Shown here: piece after piece, positions 11,001 to 23,043 of the stretch | Numbering within the stretch: the first letter of the stretch is position 1 | How the letters are laid out: every line of letters begins with the position of its first letter | Assembly: GCA_944474755.1 (NCBI GenBank) | Contig: OX104124.1 | Coordinates: 620,001 to 684,000 of the forward strand | Direction: 5' to 3' | Length of the DNA: 64,000 bases | DNA from: Limnoperna fortunei | Taxonomy: Eukaryota > Mollusca > Bivalvia > Mytilida > Modiolidae | Program-made: the position numbers and the translations under genes | Notes under the pieces: generated by a model | What the model was told of the DNA's origin: nothing | Seen by the model: only the letters and a program-made list of their open reading frames with translations | The model's database searches: none

Positions 11001-11596
11001 CCTTTAGACATATGTATATGTTATAGTTTAATCTTCTCATAGAGGACAGCGCTTACATTAAATATATTGCATCTTTTACTAGATATTATCCGATACTACT
11101 TTCTAATGTGGTTTTCTGTAAGTGGCTCCCCGTGAAATCGGATCATAACACGAGTGTGGCATATATTTCGAAGTAATTATACCTGCACGTGCAGTTCGAG
11201 TTACACAAGTTAAAGCTACATCGAAATCTTTGGTTGATGTAAGTTTCCTGTTTTCACGTGCTTTGATGGATACAGAGCCTGAAGTATAATTGTTTGTTTG
11301 AATGTTGCTATTGCAACGTTTATCAACGTTTATATTAAACTTATTTAAATTTATGTATCTAAAGCTCCCCGCGTTGTTTTAATATTTCTTCAACATGTGT
11401 AAGTTATTAAAAAAAACCCACTCTAGTGTGGGGATTATAGGGCATCTGAAGGAGTGTCATGTTGATATTGACCTTTAATTTACCTGTTTCATAAAATTAG
11501 TTAATAATTTCGGGTCTTAACTTAATATTTTTTCATGTCGTTTTAAACGAAAGAAAATATTTACAGTAATATAGAAATATGAATTGTCTATAGAAA
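11001..11596. other. Non-coding DNA; nothing recognised
   Basis: No domain, SINE head or transposon terminus was seen. Confidence 0.35.
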
Positions 11597-12250
11597 AATA
11601 GTAAAGAAAACCCATGGAACAACAAGAGCCAAAAGTCAAGGGACAGTTACAAATCCGGATATAGACAAACACAACACAAAAACAAAAAACACAAACAACA
11701 GAGAGTAAACCGAACTCAATAAAAACCATGGGTGCACTCAGTTTCTCAGGACGAGCAAGTAGTGCCTGCCTCTAATTATATACCTGGTGTTGGTGGTGTC
11801 TTTAATTTCATCTCGCTAGGATACATTGAATGTAAATATTAACCAAATTTAGCACTGCTGAGGGACAAAACATCATCAATAAAGCGGAATGTTAAATTTA
11901 AGGTCTGGACCAGTGTCTTTTCTTTCTTCCTCAGCAAGCCTTCAAGGAACTCACCCTCATAAGTGTACAAAAACAGGTCGGCGCGGAGAGGAGCACAATT
12001 AGTACTTATTGGAATACCAACAATCTTTTGTAAAACAAGTCCTCCAAACATGACAAATATGTTGTCAATCGGAAAATCTAACATATGACAGATATGGTCT
12101 TCAGTATATTTAGTATTAGATTTAGAGTCATTGGTGACAAAGTGAGTTCTGTCCTGACTATTTACCAGGTATTTATATCGTAGTTTTCCGTTTTTCTTGA
12201 AAAAGCAGCGTTTAATAAGATCTTTAAGCCTGGTTTTAAGCTGCATATGA
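11597..12250 (-). pseudogene. RT-A reverse transcriptase fragment with palm motif, plus 3' tail
   Basis: The longest RT-A coding piece is an uninterrupted 135-residue - strand frame at 12246-11839. It includes DNIFVMFGG, VGIPISTNCAPLRADLFLY and FRFIDDVLSL. The last is RT motif C, with both catalytic Asp residues present as IDD. It then jumps directly to the family 3' tail (11597-11780), so the region seen at 329-600 is deleted. The family is common in bivalves. It may be Penelope-like, from the single ORF and IDD motif, but I cannot confirm the class. Confidence 0.75.
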
Positions 12251-12554
12251 GGGATATAATTATGAATTTAATAAAAATATATATCCATTGAAACTCCGAG
12301 GATAGATATGTAAATACGCGTTTATTTCTATAATGAATATAATGCAGGATTTAAAGAATTACATGCTAATACAAGAAATGCACTATATACAGTCTTATAT
12401 TTCAATGTAATTAAAATGCCAAAATTAATATGACTAGGATACATGCCTTTCCAATGGCCAGAGTTAGGAATAAGTTAAATTCATATAAAGTATACATAGA
12501 AAGAACAGCCTAATACACCATTAAATCACTAAGTAAATGTCATTTATTTGTTAG
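12251..12554 (+). other. Intron-like sequence upstream of CUB pseudo-exon
   Basis: AT-rich. No copy of the first CUB half-exon was found here. Confidence 0.35.
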
Positions 12555-12729
12555 GCGAATGATGGCCCATCGACAAGGTACCAATCAATAATGAACATTT
12601 CTGGAGCATTGAACATTTCCAAACCCTCAACATTAGATATATTAAGCCATGGAAGATAAATGTACGTAACATGGCGGTCCGACGATATCAATGTATATAA
12701 AGGATGTCATGCAAATGTCTACATTTAAA
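12555..12729 (+). pseudogene. Decayed copy of the terminal CUB exon
   Basis: The acceptor TTTGTTAG and the pattern ANDGPSTRYQSIMNISG...DILSHGR, stop, MYVTW...CHANVYI, stop match the exon at 4290-4469 codon for codon. A TAA interrupts it before MYVTW, YDGP has become NDGP, and the first half of the domain is absent. The homologous 3' flank (ACAAGCAAAAACATTTATTT) follows. It is a duplicated end of the EGF-CUB gene that has degenerated. Confidence 0.8.
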
Positions 12730-12840
12730 ACAACATGTACATAAACAAAGCTCTGTGTTGTTGAACAGTAAATAGATAATGATTACAAGCAAAAACATTT
12801 ATTTAAAAAATATTGTGACTAGAGGATACAGATATTTTGT

Positions 12841-12905
<65 letters not shown>

Positions 12906-12955
12906 TATTATTATTATTATTAGTAGTAGTAGTAGTAGTAGTAGTAGTATTGTCA
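12841..12955. repeat. Compound microsatellite (TAA)n-(TTA)n-(TAG)n
   Basis: An uninterrupted TAA run of about 60 bp switches to its complement (TTA) and then to TAG/AGT units. A compound TTA-TAG tract in the same order is at 37843-37905. Confidence 0.9.
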
Positions 12956-14845
12956 TTGCCTTTTATATATACTATACACATTTTGAAATTATGCGTTTTG
13001 TAATGTGCTCAGTTTATAACTATATCTCGCTTCTGCTTAGTTTTTACAATACTTTCTTACCGGTTACTAGTATTTAAACTCTGCAATAAGAATATGAGAA
13101 AAGACTTTCGTTATAACCTCAAAAAACAAAAAACAAATAAACAGTCTCTAGATTTGTGGCTTGATTGCAAAATACCGGATAAATTAAATAGTGTCGAAGT
13201 AAAACAAAAACGTTACCCTTCCAAAGCAAATTTTAAATGATGCAGTTCTCCAGACAAACTAAGTGGCAACAATATTAATTGATAGATTAAATAGAATGTG
13301 TAATTCTTAATTGTCAGCCGACGCTTTGTCCGCTTCTGTATCATTTCTGAATCGTCAGTAACACGCAGAAATACAAAAATCAGGAACATAATCACGCATT
13401 TTATTGATTTTAAAGAAATGACATTGGTCGAGTTAAAAGCCGAAGTTGAAAATAAGTGAAAAGGCATTGGCGCGCCACACTTCCTCGTCAGGGAAACTTT
13501 ACGCTTCATGAGAGGCCATAAATCGCTTCTTCAATATTGTCAGCAGGTACAATTTGGTATAGTGTTGCATCTAGCCTACAAATCTACTTGCACTTGGAAT
13601 TTGTTGAAAATCTTGATTTGTCTAAATTTAATACCGTGATTGTGTTGTTCGGAAATCATTAAATTTAACTAAATTATTTTCAAAGAGGACATTAGACAAT
13701 TAATTGTATTTAGTTTAAGTTCAAAAATATATTATTAGATTATTAGAATTTGCTCTATTAACTACTTGTAATCTTAACTATTGTTATTCATATTTTATAA
13801 TTTGACCTGTTTAATTCGGTTGAAGTTAGTTTGATTAAATTTCGTTTGTATAAAGACTAATTAAAAGTGTTGATGACTTTTTTCGAACACCAAACATATC
13901 GTAAATTAAACGTAAAGAAAATGTTCGCTTATATTTGCAATGCAACAACGCACACATTGTATAGTTAACTAAATGTATGCCATAGATGTTCACGTAACTC
14001 AGTGCGTCGGATGTTCCAATAGATATTGTCGCGCTCCTAACACTTTAAAGAGTAAATCCATAAATTCAAGCCATATTAAAATTTGGTGTAGGTTGCAGGC
14101 TGCAACACATGTTGTTTTCCTTGTTTTCCTTGTCCTATACGTCTAAATGTCTTACATGTAAATGTAAATCAATGACTTTTCCTATACTTAAATTTTTCTT
14201 TCACTGCTTGACTTTCTTATGCATATTATGCACAAGAGTCTGAAGCAACGATGATTAAGTCTGTCTGGGAGTACTTATAGAACTCATTACAAAGAAATGC
14301 TGAACAAAAATCCGCTGCTACAATTTACAATATATTTAAAAAAACATTGCCTACATTTGACATCCGTTATCTTTCATTTGTGACAACCCAAATCAAAAGT
14401 TGTCATTCTTTATTCCAAGTAAGCCCAACAATAAGTTGACCTACACTTTCTGAAAATGGTTCTCACTATTATCTAAGCTGTTGCTGTACAAAAAAGAACC
14501 GTACATTCAGCGTAATTTTATTAGACTTTTCATGAAAACGTTGCGGCAAATATTCAATGGTTCTGCCAATTCTGAGGATTAATGCATTGTTTTACTAAAA
14601 ATATTTTCGATTCCTTGTTTTACTAAATATGTTTTTAAATAAAATTGATAATTGAAGAAAGTGGAAGTGCATAGAAGATACACACAATGTCAGTTCAACT
14701 CATTATGGACGTTAATTGTAGTAGATAGTAGATTGAAATATGGTGAAATGTTAAGCAGTACACACAATTGTTTACCTTTATTATCTCAACAGCACGACAG
14801 AACATGATGTTTTAATACTTTCCAATAAATGCTAATAATTCTCAC
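12956..14845. other. Non-coding DNA with one unassigned - strand ORF at 13213-13509
   Basis: The 98-residue - strand frame at 13509-13213 starts MKRKVSLTRKCGAPMPFHLF and has no domain I recognise. The rest is AT-rich without recognisable features. Confidence 0.3.
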
Positions 14846-14860
14846 AATAGATATTATGTG

Positions 14861-15372
14861 ATTGATTGATTGATTAATGGTGTTTAACGCCCGAGCAGCA
14901 ATATTTCAGCTATATTCAGGCGATGAACATGAAATGGATGATAAAATGAACATGAAATGATGATGAATGAAAATGGGATGGGACACAAGGAAAAATAAGG
15001 GTAACGGATTTTAGATTGCCACTGGCAATTGGCAGGATGGATAGGGTCGGGCAATTTAGCCTCATGTAGCGGGATCGAATTCCCTACTCATAGCGATTAC
15101 TACAGCAGCGTTCTTTAACGTGCGAGGAACGTGGCATTTTCCCAACACGGTGCACTAATATGGTTTGCGGTCAGATTTTCCGTGCTATGGCCTGACAACC
15201 CCAGCTTGCCAGGGGTACCCCATTCAACCACCTGGGGCACACATCCCAGTCGGTCTTTAGGCAAACCGACCTGACACGCCGGTCAGGGTACTGGGCGCTA
15301 TTTAGTCGCCTTTTACGACAAGCTAGCGCGACTGCGGTCTATTCTTTTAGCCACCCGGATCCCGCACGGGGC
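14861..15372 (-). mobile_element. Full-length SINE with target-site duplication
   Basis: About 510 bp, flanked by the direct repeat TAGATATTATGTGAT at 14850-14864 and 15374-15388. Read on the - strand it starts GCCCCGTGCGGGATCC, contains GTAAAAGGCGACTAAATAGC, and ends with ATATAGCTGAAATATTGCTG, GGCGTTAAACACCATTAATC and an (ATCA)n tail. Its body is much more GC-rich than the surroundings. The 3' core is shared with the tRNA-type SINEs here, but the head differs, so it is a separate SINE family. Confidence 0.88.
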
Positions 15373-15388
15373 TAGATATTATGTGATA

Positions 15389-17130
15389 CATACAAGTATA
15401 TACTAGGTAAACATCTTGACTTTGAAATATAGCATCAGTGTGTGTGACATTATTTTGTATAACCATCTACGTCATACAACAATTGGAACTGGGCTTCCCC
15501 AACCGTTGGCTAGTCTGGATATGTTCTGTCCGGCCGCAAAAATCTAAAATGAAAACATAAAACAATATCAATAATGCATCATGGTAATTTAAATACACGT
15601 AGGACATTAAAAATAATCTCAAAGTAGGAAAAAGAAAGGCCTTGCTAACAATTTTATGTACGGTAAAACAGAAAATTCCGAAATGTTATCAAAAGAAAGA
15701 AATCCAAAATTAAAAAAACATGGCTAACAGAAACCTTACGAATACAAAATGCAATAACCACTTAAAACATTTTAAAGACGTAGTAATAACTCCCAGAACA
15801 AAGTGCTGAAATCAAATGTTTCGGATGGACGAGCATATTTCGCGTCGCCAGTGACCCCGTCATGCAACTTGAGATATAAATCGGTTATGGAACACGAGCA
15901 AGAGATGCAAACAGTAAGTTACTAAGAGAATGTATGTCACCATCTGTGTTACTGTTACATCGTACGATTAACTAATTCATGATAGAGGACTTTAGTTTGA
16001 CTGTAAGAAAATCTTGTTTTTGTTTAGTAAGCATGATCCTCTGTCATTTAATTAACTGTACAAATGGCAGGGAATATCAGCTGTGGTATATGTACGCTAT
16101 ATGCTGGTGTGTCAGGAATGTACTACACAAAGAAATCTGAAATTTATGATTGATTAATAAAAGTTATCATGCTATTATCTCATGCCCTCCGTTATGTGGT
16201 TATACCAAGATATACATTTAGATATAAATAAAAAGTAAGTCAAAACATTTTTTACATCCCAGGCTCATTCGGAAAACATTTGCGATCAAAAAGTCAAATG
16301 AGGCAATACATGCATTTATATATCATTGTGTTATGTGTTATTAAAACTTTAAATATTTTGGCAATGTCAATTACTTATGAATTATTTAGTCTTTACGAAT
16401 GTTTTGAATATTTGTTGATATACTATAACAGGAATTAATCCTGATATTGATCCTATTTACTTTATGGTAATTATTCATGGCAGATACTTTTAGGTTCCAA
16501 AATGAGTATTTAAAAATATTTTCTTAAAAGTCACTACTCCTTCTCTTTTTGGAAATAAGAATAACATTCCCATAGAACACGTGTAATCCCCATTTACACA
16601 TATAGTAAATACCAAAGGTAAAATGAATTGATATGTACTTTTAAACTTCATTGATAAATTTTACCTTGATACGTCACGCACGGAAAACGGATCCAATCAT
16701 CAGAAGTTTATTTTTATTTTTTTTACTTATTAAATGACGCTTCATTGCTCTTTATAATCATGAACGAAGAAATTGTGTGAACATCTATTAAGTAGAAAAT
16801 TAAAGGTAAATCATAAATGACATGTACTAGTGGAAATAGTGGAAAAAGCACTGCTAAATAAATACATTCTAGTCTTATTTTATTTTTTAAGTCAATAGTT
16901 ACTCTAATTTCTTCAGCATACAGTTTGTTAATTGAAAGAATGGCGGGCAATGCGCTAAATTTGGTTATCCCCCTATATCGTTCCACTAAATATAATTTCT
17001 TGTACAATGTTATAACATGTAAACTTTCATGTTCATTTAAACGTTCATTTTTCCAAAGTCATTGTATATCATGTATATTGTATGTTTATTTTACTTGAAA
17101 TGACACCATGAAAAATTATTCTCTACTACC
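15389..17130. other. Non-coding DNA; nothing recognised
   Basis: AT-rich. A 94-residue - strand frame at 17007-16723 is not recognisable and is probably chance. Confidence 0.35.
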
Positions 17131-17420
17131 ACACGCTCCTGCTCCAATCGTCAAATCCCTTTAAATGCATATGTCAACACACTCACCTTCAATTGCACTT
17201 CTTGTTACGCACATTTCCTTCCTCTCAGCTTTGTTCCCCAGCACAAGTTCAAACCCTTACGTCACCAACTACAGTCTACTTTGTACTATTATCCTTGTCG
17301 AAGAGGTTAAAAACTTTCATTTTCATTGGATACATACGTCCTTCTCTCTAAATCACGCCTATAGCAAGACAGTAACGTTGCTTAGTTGTAGTCCACTAAG
17401 CCATTATCCGAACAGTTACA

Positions 17421-18480
17421 ATGCGGGTTGAATCAATAGAGTTTAGAGAGAGAATAGGACGGTTTAATCCACTGTCACGTAGACACCAAAATAAAGCAAG
17501 ACTATTATATCGAGATATTCTCTGCGCAAACACAATACTCAAGCACGGACTTTTGGAATCACTGCCAATTCTACTTATCTTGTGTGTGATTCAAAACGTT
17601 TCCAACGAAGAGTTAAGAGATATACGGGTCAAACAGCAGTCAGTCCCTAACTATAAAAATGAGTCCGCCAAAATATCGATGTATCTTTACGTTATCATAT
17701 GTATCCTGTTAGTGATAGCAGGCATTGAATTAAATCCAATAGAGGACGGTAACGGTAACGGTAACGGTTCAGATTCTACTTCTACTTCGGCTAGTTCATC
17801 GTTACTGAACATATCCTTAATGTACAAAGAGTCCATATCTTTCTTACATTTGAACATACAAAGCATAAAACCTAAAATAGAGCAGATTTCAGTGGAATAT
17901 AACTGTTCTGATATACTTTCATTTACGGAAAGTTGGCTCAAACCAACAACTGTTGATAACGAAATAGCTATCCCTGATTACACAGTGTATAGAAATGATA
18001 GACTAAATCGTCCGGGGGCGGTGTAGTTGTATACACCAAATCTAACCTAAACTGTAAAGAAAGATCCATTTGCAAATAGGCCAGCTTGAATGCATATGGA
18101 TTGAGGTTAAATTCAAAAAGAAAACTATTTTATATGCAACTTTTTATATACCCCCAAATAGTAAAAACTCAACTTGGGATGAACTTTACCAATCGGTCGA
18201 TGTAGCTTTAAACTCCGGACATGACATAATAATAACCGGTGACTTCAACTGTGACCAATCAATCGACAATCCAAATGACAAAATAAGAAATTTGCTTCAA
18301 ACCTTTACCAACTTCACCAACTTATTAATGATCCAACCCACTTCACTGAACATTCCTCGTCACTTATTGACTTAATTATAACCAATAACCCAAACATTCT
18401 GCTTTACTCTGAAGTCGGTTCCTCGCTCCTCGAATTAACACGTTATCACTTACCATTGATTGGCATATTAGACTTTCCCA
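17421..18480 (+). pseudogene. LINE endonuclease domain, frameshifted
   Basis: The piece SFLHLNIQSIKPKIEQI is the LNxQSI start of the APE-type fold. ILSFTESWLKP carries the catalytic Glu region. After a frameshift near 18013, GGVVVYTKSN follows. After another near 18080, FYIPPNS and ITGDFNCD follow. After a third near 18330, FTEHSSSLIDLIITNNP gives the C-terminal SxxDLI motif. The catalytic motifs are individually intact, but the frame is broken three times. Confidence 0.82.
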
Positions 18481-18980
18481 AGTTAATATGTAAATCTTTT
18501 AAACGCAGAATATTCCTTTATGATCAATGTGATTACAGTTTACTGAGACGTAAACTATCATATGTTGAATGGGACCTACTCGTTGTAAACAATGATATAG
18601 ATGCATTAACCTTAATTATTACAGATAAAATTCAAAATATTTGTAATGAAATTATACCAAATAGAATCATTCGTGTTCACAAAAACAGGGAAAAGTATCG
18701 TAGAATAAGAAACAAATGTACCCTTGCTGTAAAAATGCTAAAAACGATTACTATTGTAACGTTAAAGATACAATCAATAGCAATGAACTGAACTCAAGTA
18801 ACTGGTGGAAATTAGTAAAATCACTCTTAGGAAACTCAGCTAAATGTAACCTCCCCCCTTTAAGGACAGATAACGACATAGTTCATGAGGACCAAAACCA
18901 AAGCTGAACTCTTTAATGAATACTTTAATGAGCATCGTCAAGTTGACAATTCCAATAAAAGCTTGCCTAACGATTAAAAT

Positions 18981-20672
18981 TTGCCTGATTTTAGCTTGCA
19001 GTATCTCCAGTTGCATGAAAGCGAAGTAGAGGACGTCTTACTATCGCTCGACACGAGTAAAGCTGTCGGTCCAGATGGCATAAGCCCCAAAGTCCTCAAA
19101 GAAGCATCATCTATATTAAAAACTCCACTTTGCAAAATATTTAACATGTCCTTAAATTCTTGTACCTTCCCAAAAGCTTAGAAGCAAGCTAATGTCACAC
19201 CGGTATTTAAATCTGGATCGCAAAATGAAATAAAAAATTACCGACCGATATCTCTCATAAGTTCTCTCGGTAAAATAATGGAACGTTGCGTCTTCAAACA
19301 TCTTTATAACTACATGAAGAGTCATAACATAATCACAAACAATCAATCAGGTTTCCCCCAAGGCGATTCTACTATAAACCAATTGTTAAGTATTACTAAT
19401 GAATTTGGTAGAGCGCTTGATCAAGGAAAAGAAGTTCGTGTAATATTCTGTGGCATAAGTAAGGCCTTCGATAAAGTGTGGCATAGCGGCTTAATATTTA
19501 AGTTAAGATCAATCGGAGTCTCAAACGGCCTACTGGACTGGTTTAGAGACTACTTAAGCGAAAGAAAACAACAAGTTGTCATAAACAATAGTTGCTCTAA
19601 CTGGGAAACTATAAGAGCAGGGGTTCCTCAAGGTTCCATCTTAGGACCTCTTCTATTTATTATATTTATTAATGATATAGTGAGTGACATAAATTCAACT
19701 ATAAAGTTATTTGCTGATGACACTAGTCTGTATATGATAGTTGATAACCCAAATGATACTGCCCTCAAGTTAAATCAAGACCTACAAAAAATTCATGAAT
19801 GGTCCGAACAATGGCTAGTTACCTTTAATTCTAAAAAAACTAAAACAATGACAATGTCAAGACAAAGTAATAAACCAATTCACCCGGACTTAATTTTAAA
19901 TAATTCTGTAATCTCTAAAGTTTCTCAGCATAAACATCTTGGTCTCATAATATCCGATGATGGTGGATGGAGTAAGCATATTGATACGATTGTCACAAAA
20001 GCATACAACCGACTCAACATTCTTCGGAAATTAAAATTCATTCTCGACAGACGAACACTGGAAAAACTTTACCTAATTTTTATACGCCCTATTTTAGAAT
20101 ATGCAGATATAATTTGGGACACTCCAGTTGCAATTCTGAAGCATAAAGTAGGAAATGTGCAAATAGAAGCCGCTAGAATTGTTACAGGTGCCACAAGATT
20201 ATCATCAATAAATAATTTGTATATAGAAACTGGTTGGCAAAAACTAAATGATCGTCGTGAAAGTCATAAACTAGTTCAACTATATAAAATGATAAACAAC
20301 ATCCCAAATAAGCAACATTGTAACTAAACCTAAATTTTATTATTGTGGTAATCGTAAAGGACAGATACTTCACGCAAGACTTCGTCTTAAATGCAGCATT
20401 TTAAATAAAGATCTATACGACAAGAATCTTATACCATCCCCACCATGTACATGTGGAAATAGCTCTGAGACAACTTCCCATTATCTTTTACATTGCCCAA
20501 GGTTTCAAGCACACAGAGAGAGACACATTTTTTCTCTCCAAATTCCACCGATTCGTTTATAATGTAATATACTATTATTTGGTTCAGAGACCTTGACAGA
20601 CGAACTAAATGCTCTCATATTTAAATCCGTACAACAATACATCTTCCAAAGTAAACGGTTCGATTATGAATA
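18981..20672 (+). pseudogene. LINE reverse transcriptase domain with mutated catalytic Asp
   Basis: KAVGPDGISPKVLKEA begins the fingers. A TAG at 19179-19181 follows FPKA, where a Trp is usual in this family. YRPISLISSLGKIMERC continues the domain. Motif A reads FCGISKAFDKVWH: the catalytic Asp expected after FC is Gly (GGC). AGVPQGSILGPLLF and LFADDTSLY (motif C, both Asp present) are intact. A 349-residue frame runs 19278-20327. After its stop, LHARLRLKCSIL, CTCGNSSETTSHYLLHCPRF and EALNAL-like sequence form the usual Cys/His C-terminus. Confidence 0.85.
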
Positions 20673-21046
20673 ACAATATAAGGTAAAGGTTAAAACCTCT
20701 GTCGTTGCTTGATTGTCTAACCTATTCAGTTCCAATCAACTTCCACTTCATTCCCAACAAATTTCACCCTTCTCGAGAATGATAAAAAATTATCTTACCC
20801 TACTGCACCGTTGATCACTCGCGCACCATTAAGTTCATACTTTTGTTGTGTAACATTGCCCTTGATGCCTGCTGAATATGTACAAACAGTTCTTGTATTT
20901 CTGTTTAAGGAAACGGATTTATATAAGACTCAAAGTCTTGTTTCCGAATCCTTTTATTAATTTGTATATTTGTCTATTTGTCTCATCTGTTATGTTGCTT
21001 TGTTTGTAAAATGTTATACAATTATTAATAAAATATGTTACACTAA

Positions 21047-21800
21047 AATGAGTAAGAATTGTATATCATCTCGAGTTATTTAATTTCAATAAAATAATAA
21101 TAAACGAGTATATGACAAAAAATATTAGTCTTTTGAAGTTAAACAATGAGAGATGATATCAAGCTATATAATATTCTAACGATTTGTGAAACCTACCTCT
21201 CTTATGATGAAAATTGTTATTTGCAAGACTAAATTTGTTGAGTGGAAACGGGACATCGTTAAAACACGGAGTAATGCAAGATGCAATTTCAGGCTATAAA
21301 TCCTATAAAAAGAGAAAACATATATAATGAAAACATTTGTCAAATTCAAAATAATATAATACACGCTGTTGCTCATTTATCACATTACGTGACGTCATAA
21401 TGTGTGTTTTTGTCAGAGACTGACGTCACAATGAATTTTTCATATATCTTGTTCGTATCACATCGTTGCCTATTGCATACTACTTTTTCCAAGTCGTGCG
21501 AGTAATAAATAAATTAGGATAATCATAAGAGAATAATTTGTAAATGTAAGTCTACCCAGTACACATGTCTTAATAACAATTAATGTGTCAGAAAACTCAC
21601 GGATGTCCATTGTTTTTCAATTGAGCAGACCTCGGCCTTTTTCGGCAAACATCGGAAATACTATTTGATTAACTAACTTTTTTGCTAAAAACTGTAAACA
21701 TGACTTAAAGTAAAACAATATATTCAATTTGTATAATAAATAAGCAATATATTGATTTAATAAAGCTATATTTCTTGGTCGAAAAATAAACTTAAACGGA
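21047..21800. other. Non-coding DNA; nothing recognised
   Basis: AT-rich spacer between LINE and SINE. Two TGACGTCA-like words near 21390-21430 are the only notable sites. Confidence 0.35.
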
Positions 21801-21801
21801 T

Positions 21802-22038
21802 GCATCAGTTATGGGTCGGATACCTTAATACTGAGGTTGCAAGTTCGGGTCTTACTTCAGACAGGGTGTGCCTTACCCCAATTTGAATTGACAGGATTGC
21901 CAATTTTCCTACCGAATATCGCGTGTTTCACTGGGAACTCCGAATTATGCCCTCAATAAAAGCTGGGTCCCCGATATAACTAAAGATTGTAAACAATGGT
22001 TGAAAGTGGCGTTGAACCCTATCCGAACAAACAAAATA
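21802..22038 (+). mobile_element. tRNA-type SINE, head truncated
   Basis: It contains the B-box-like GAGGTTGCAAGTTCGGGTC, the body TTGACAGGATTGCCAATTTT and the tail GGTTGAAAGTGGCGTTGAA. The A-box region is missing. Confidence 0.7.
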
Positions 22039-22194
22039 TATTTGGATAAATACAAGAATAATGTTTCGCTAAAAGAAATCTCTTATAAATTGTCATCATC
22101 GATACACGTATATCCATAATATTAATGGTAAATTAAAGCCAAATATGTTTCAGGAATACTCTGCTTTTTTCTTCGTCAAAAAGATGTGGTAAAT

Positions 22195-23043
22195 GGTTTT
22201 CACATAATATAATATATAAATTCATTGATGAATATGAAAATATAACTTTTCACAAAATATAATATTTAAATTCATTGAGGAATATGAAAATATAACTTTT
22301 CACATAATATAATATTTAAATTCATTGATCAATATGAAAATATAACTTTTCACATAATATAATATATAAATTCATTGATGAATTTGAAAATATAACTTTT
22401 TACACAATATAATATTTAAATTCATTGAGGAATATGAAAATATCACTTTTCAATAATATAATATTTAAATTCACTAATGAATATGAAAATAAAACTTTTC
22501 ACATAATATAATATTTAAATTCATTGATGAATTTGAAAATATAACTTTTAACACAATATAATATTTATATTAATTGAGGAATTTGAAAATATAACTTTTC
22601 ACACAATATAATATTTAAGTTCATTGAGGAATTTGAAAATATAACTTTTCACACAATATAATATTTAAATTCATTGAGGAATTTGAAAATATAACTTTTC
22701 ACACAATATAATATTTAAATTCAATGAGGAATATGAAAATATAACTTTTCACATAATATAATATTCAAATTCATTGAGGAATTTGAAAATATAACTTTTC
22801 ACATAATATAATATTTAAATTCATTGAGGAGTTTGAAAATATAACTTTTCACACAATATAATATTTAAATTCATTGAGGAATTTGAAAATATAACTTTTC
22901 ACATAATATAATATTTAAATTCATTGAGGAATTTGAAAATATAACTTTTCACACAATATAATATTTAAATTCATTGAGGAATATGAAAATATAACTTTTC
23001 ACATAATATAATATTTAAATTCATTAAGGAAAATGAAAATGAA
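22195..23043. repeat. 50-bp minisatellite, about 17 copies
   Basis: Unit of 50 bp containing TGAAAATATAACTTTTCACA, ATAATATTTAAATTCATTGA and GGAAT. Phase is kept except for one 2-bp deletion near 22450. Variants alternate CACACAATAT and CACATAATAT, and AATATG and AATTTG. It abuts the dispersed repeat that starts at 23041. Confidence 0.95.

Larger units (their letters stand above)
17131..21046 (+). mobile_element. Jockey/CR1-like non-LTR retrotransposon (LINE), nearly full length but dead
   Basis: In order: a 5' region with partly open frames (17165-17431), an AP-type endonuclease (17780-18480), a linker, a reverse transcriptase (18981-20327), a C-terminal Cys-rich segment (20370-20672), and a 3' end with a hairpin-forming AAGACTCAAAGTCTTG near 20918 and a tail around TTTGTAAAATGTTATACAAT. 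Endonuclease and RT motifs are clear, but at least four frameshifts or stops break the ORF. The clade is judged from motif style only. Confidence 0.85.

Noticed and set aside
12799..12981. Poly-Asn/Thr/Tyr frame
   Set aside because: Pure microsatellite translation.
22195..23043. CRISPR-like array
   Set aside because: There are no unique spacers; units are contiguous 50-bp repeats, and the genome is animal.
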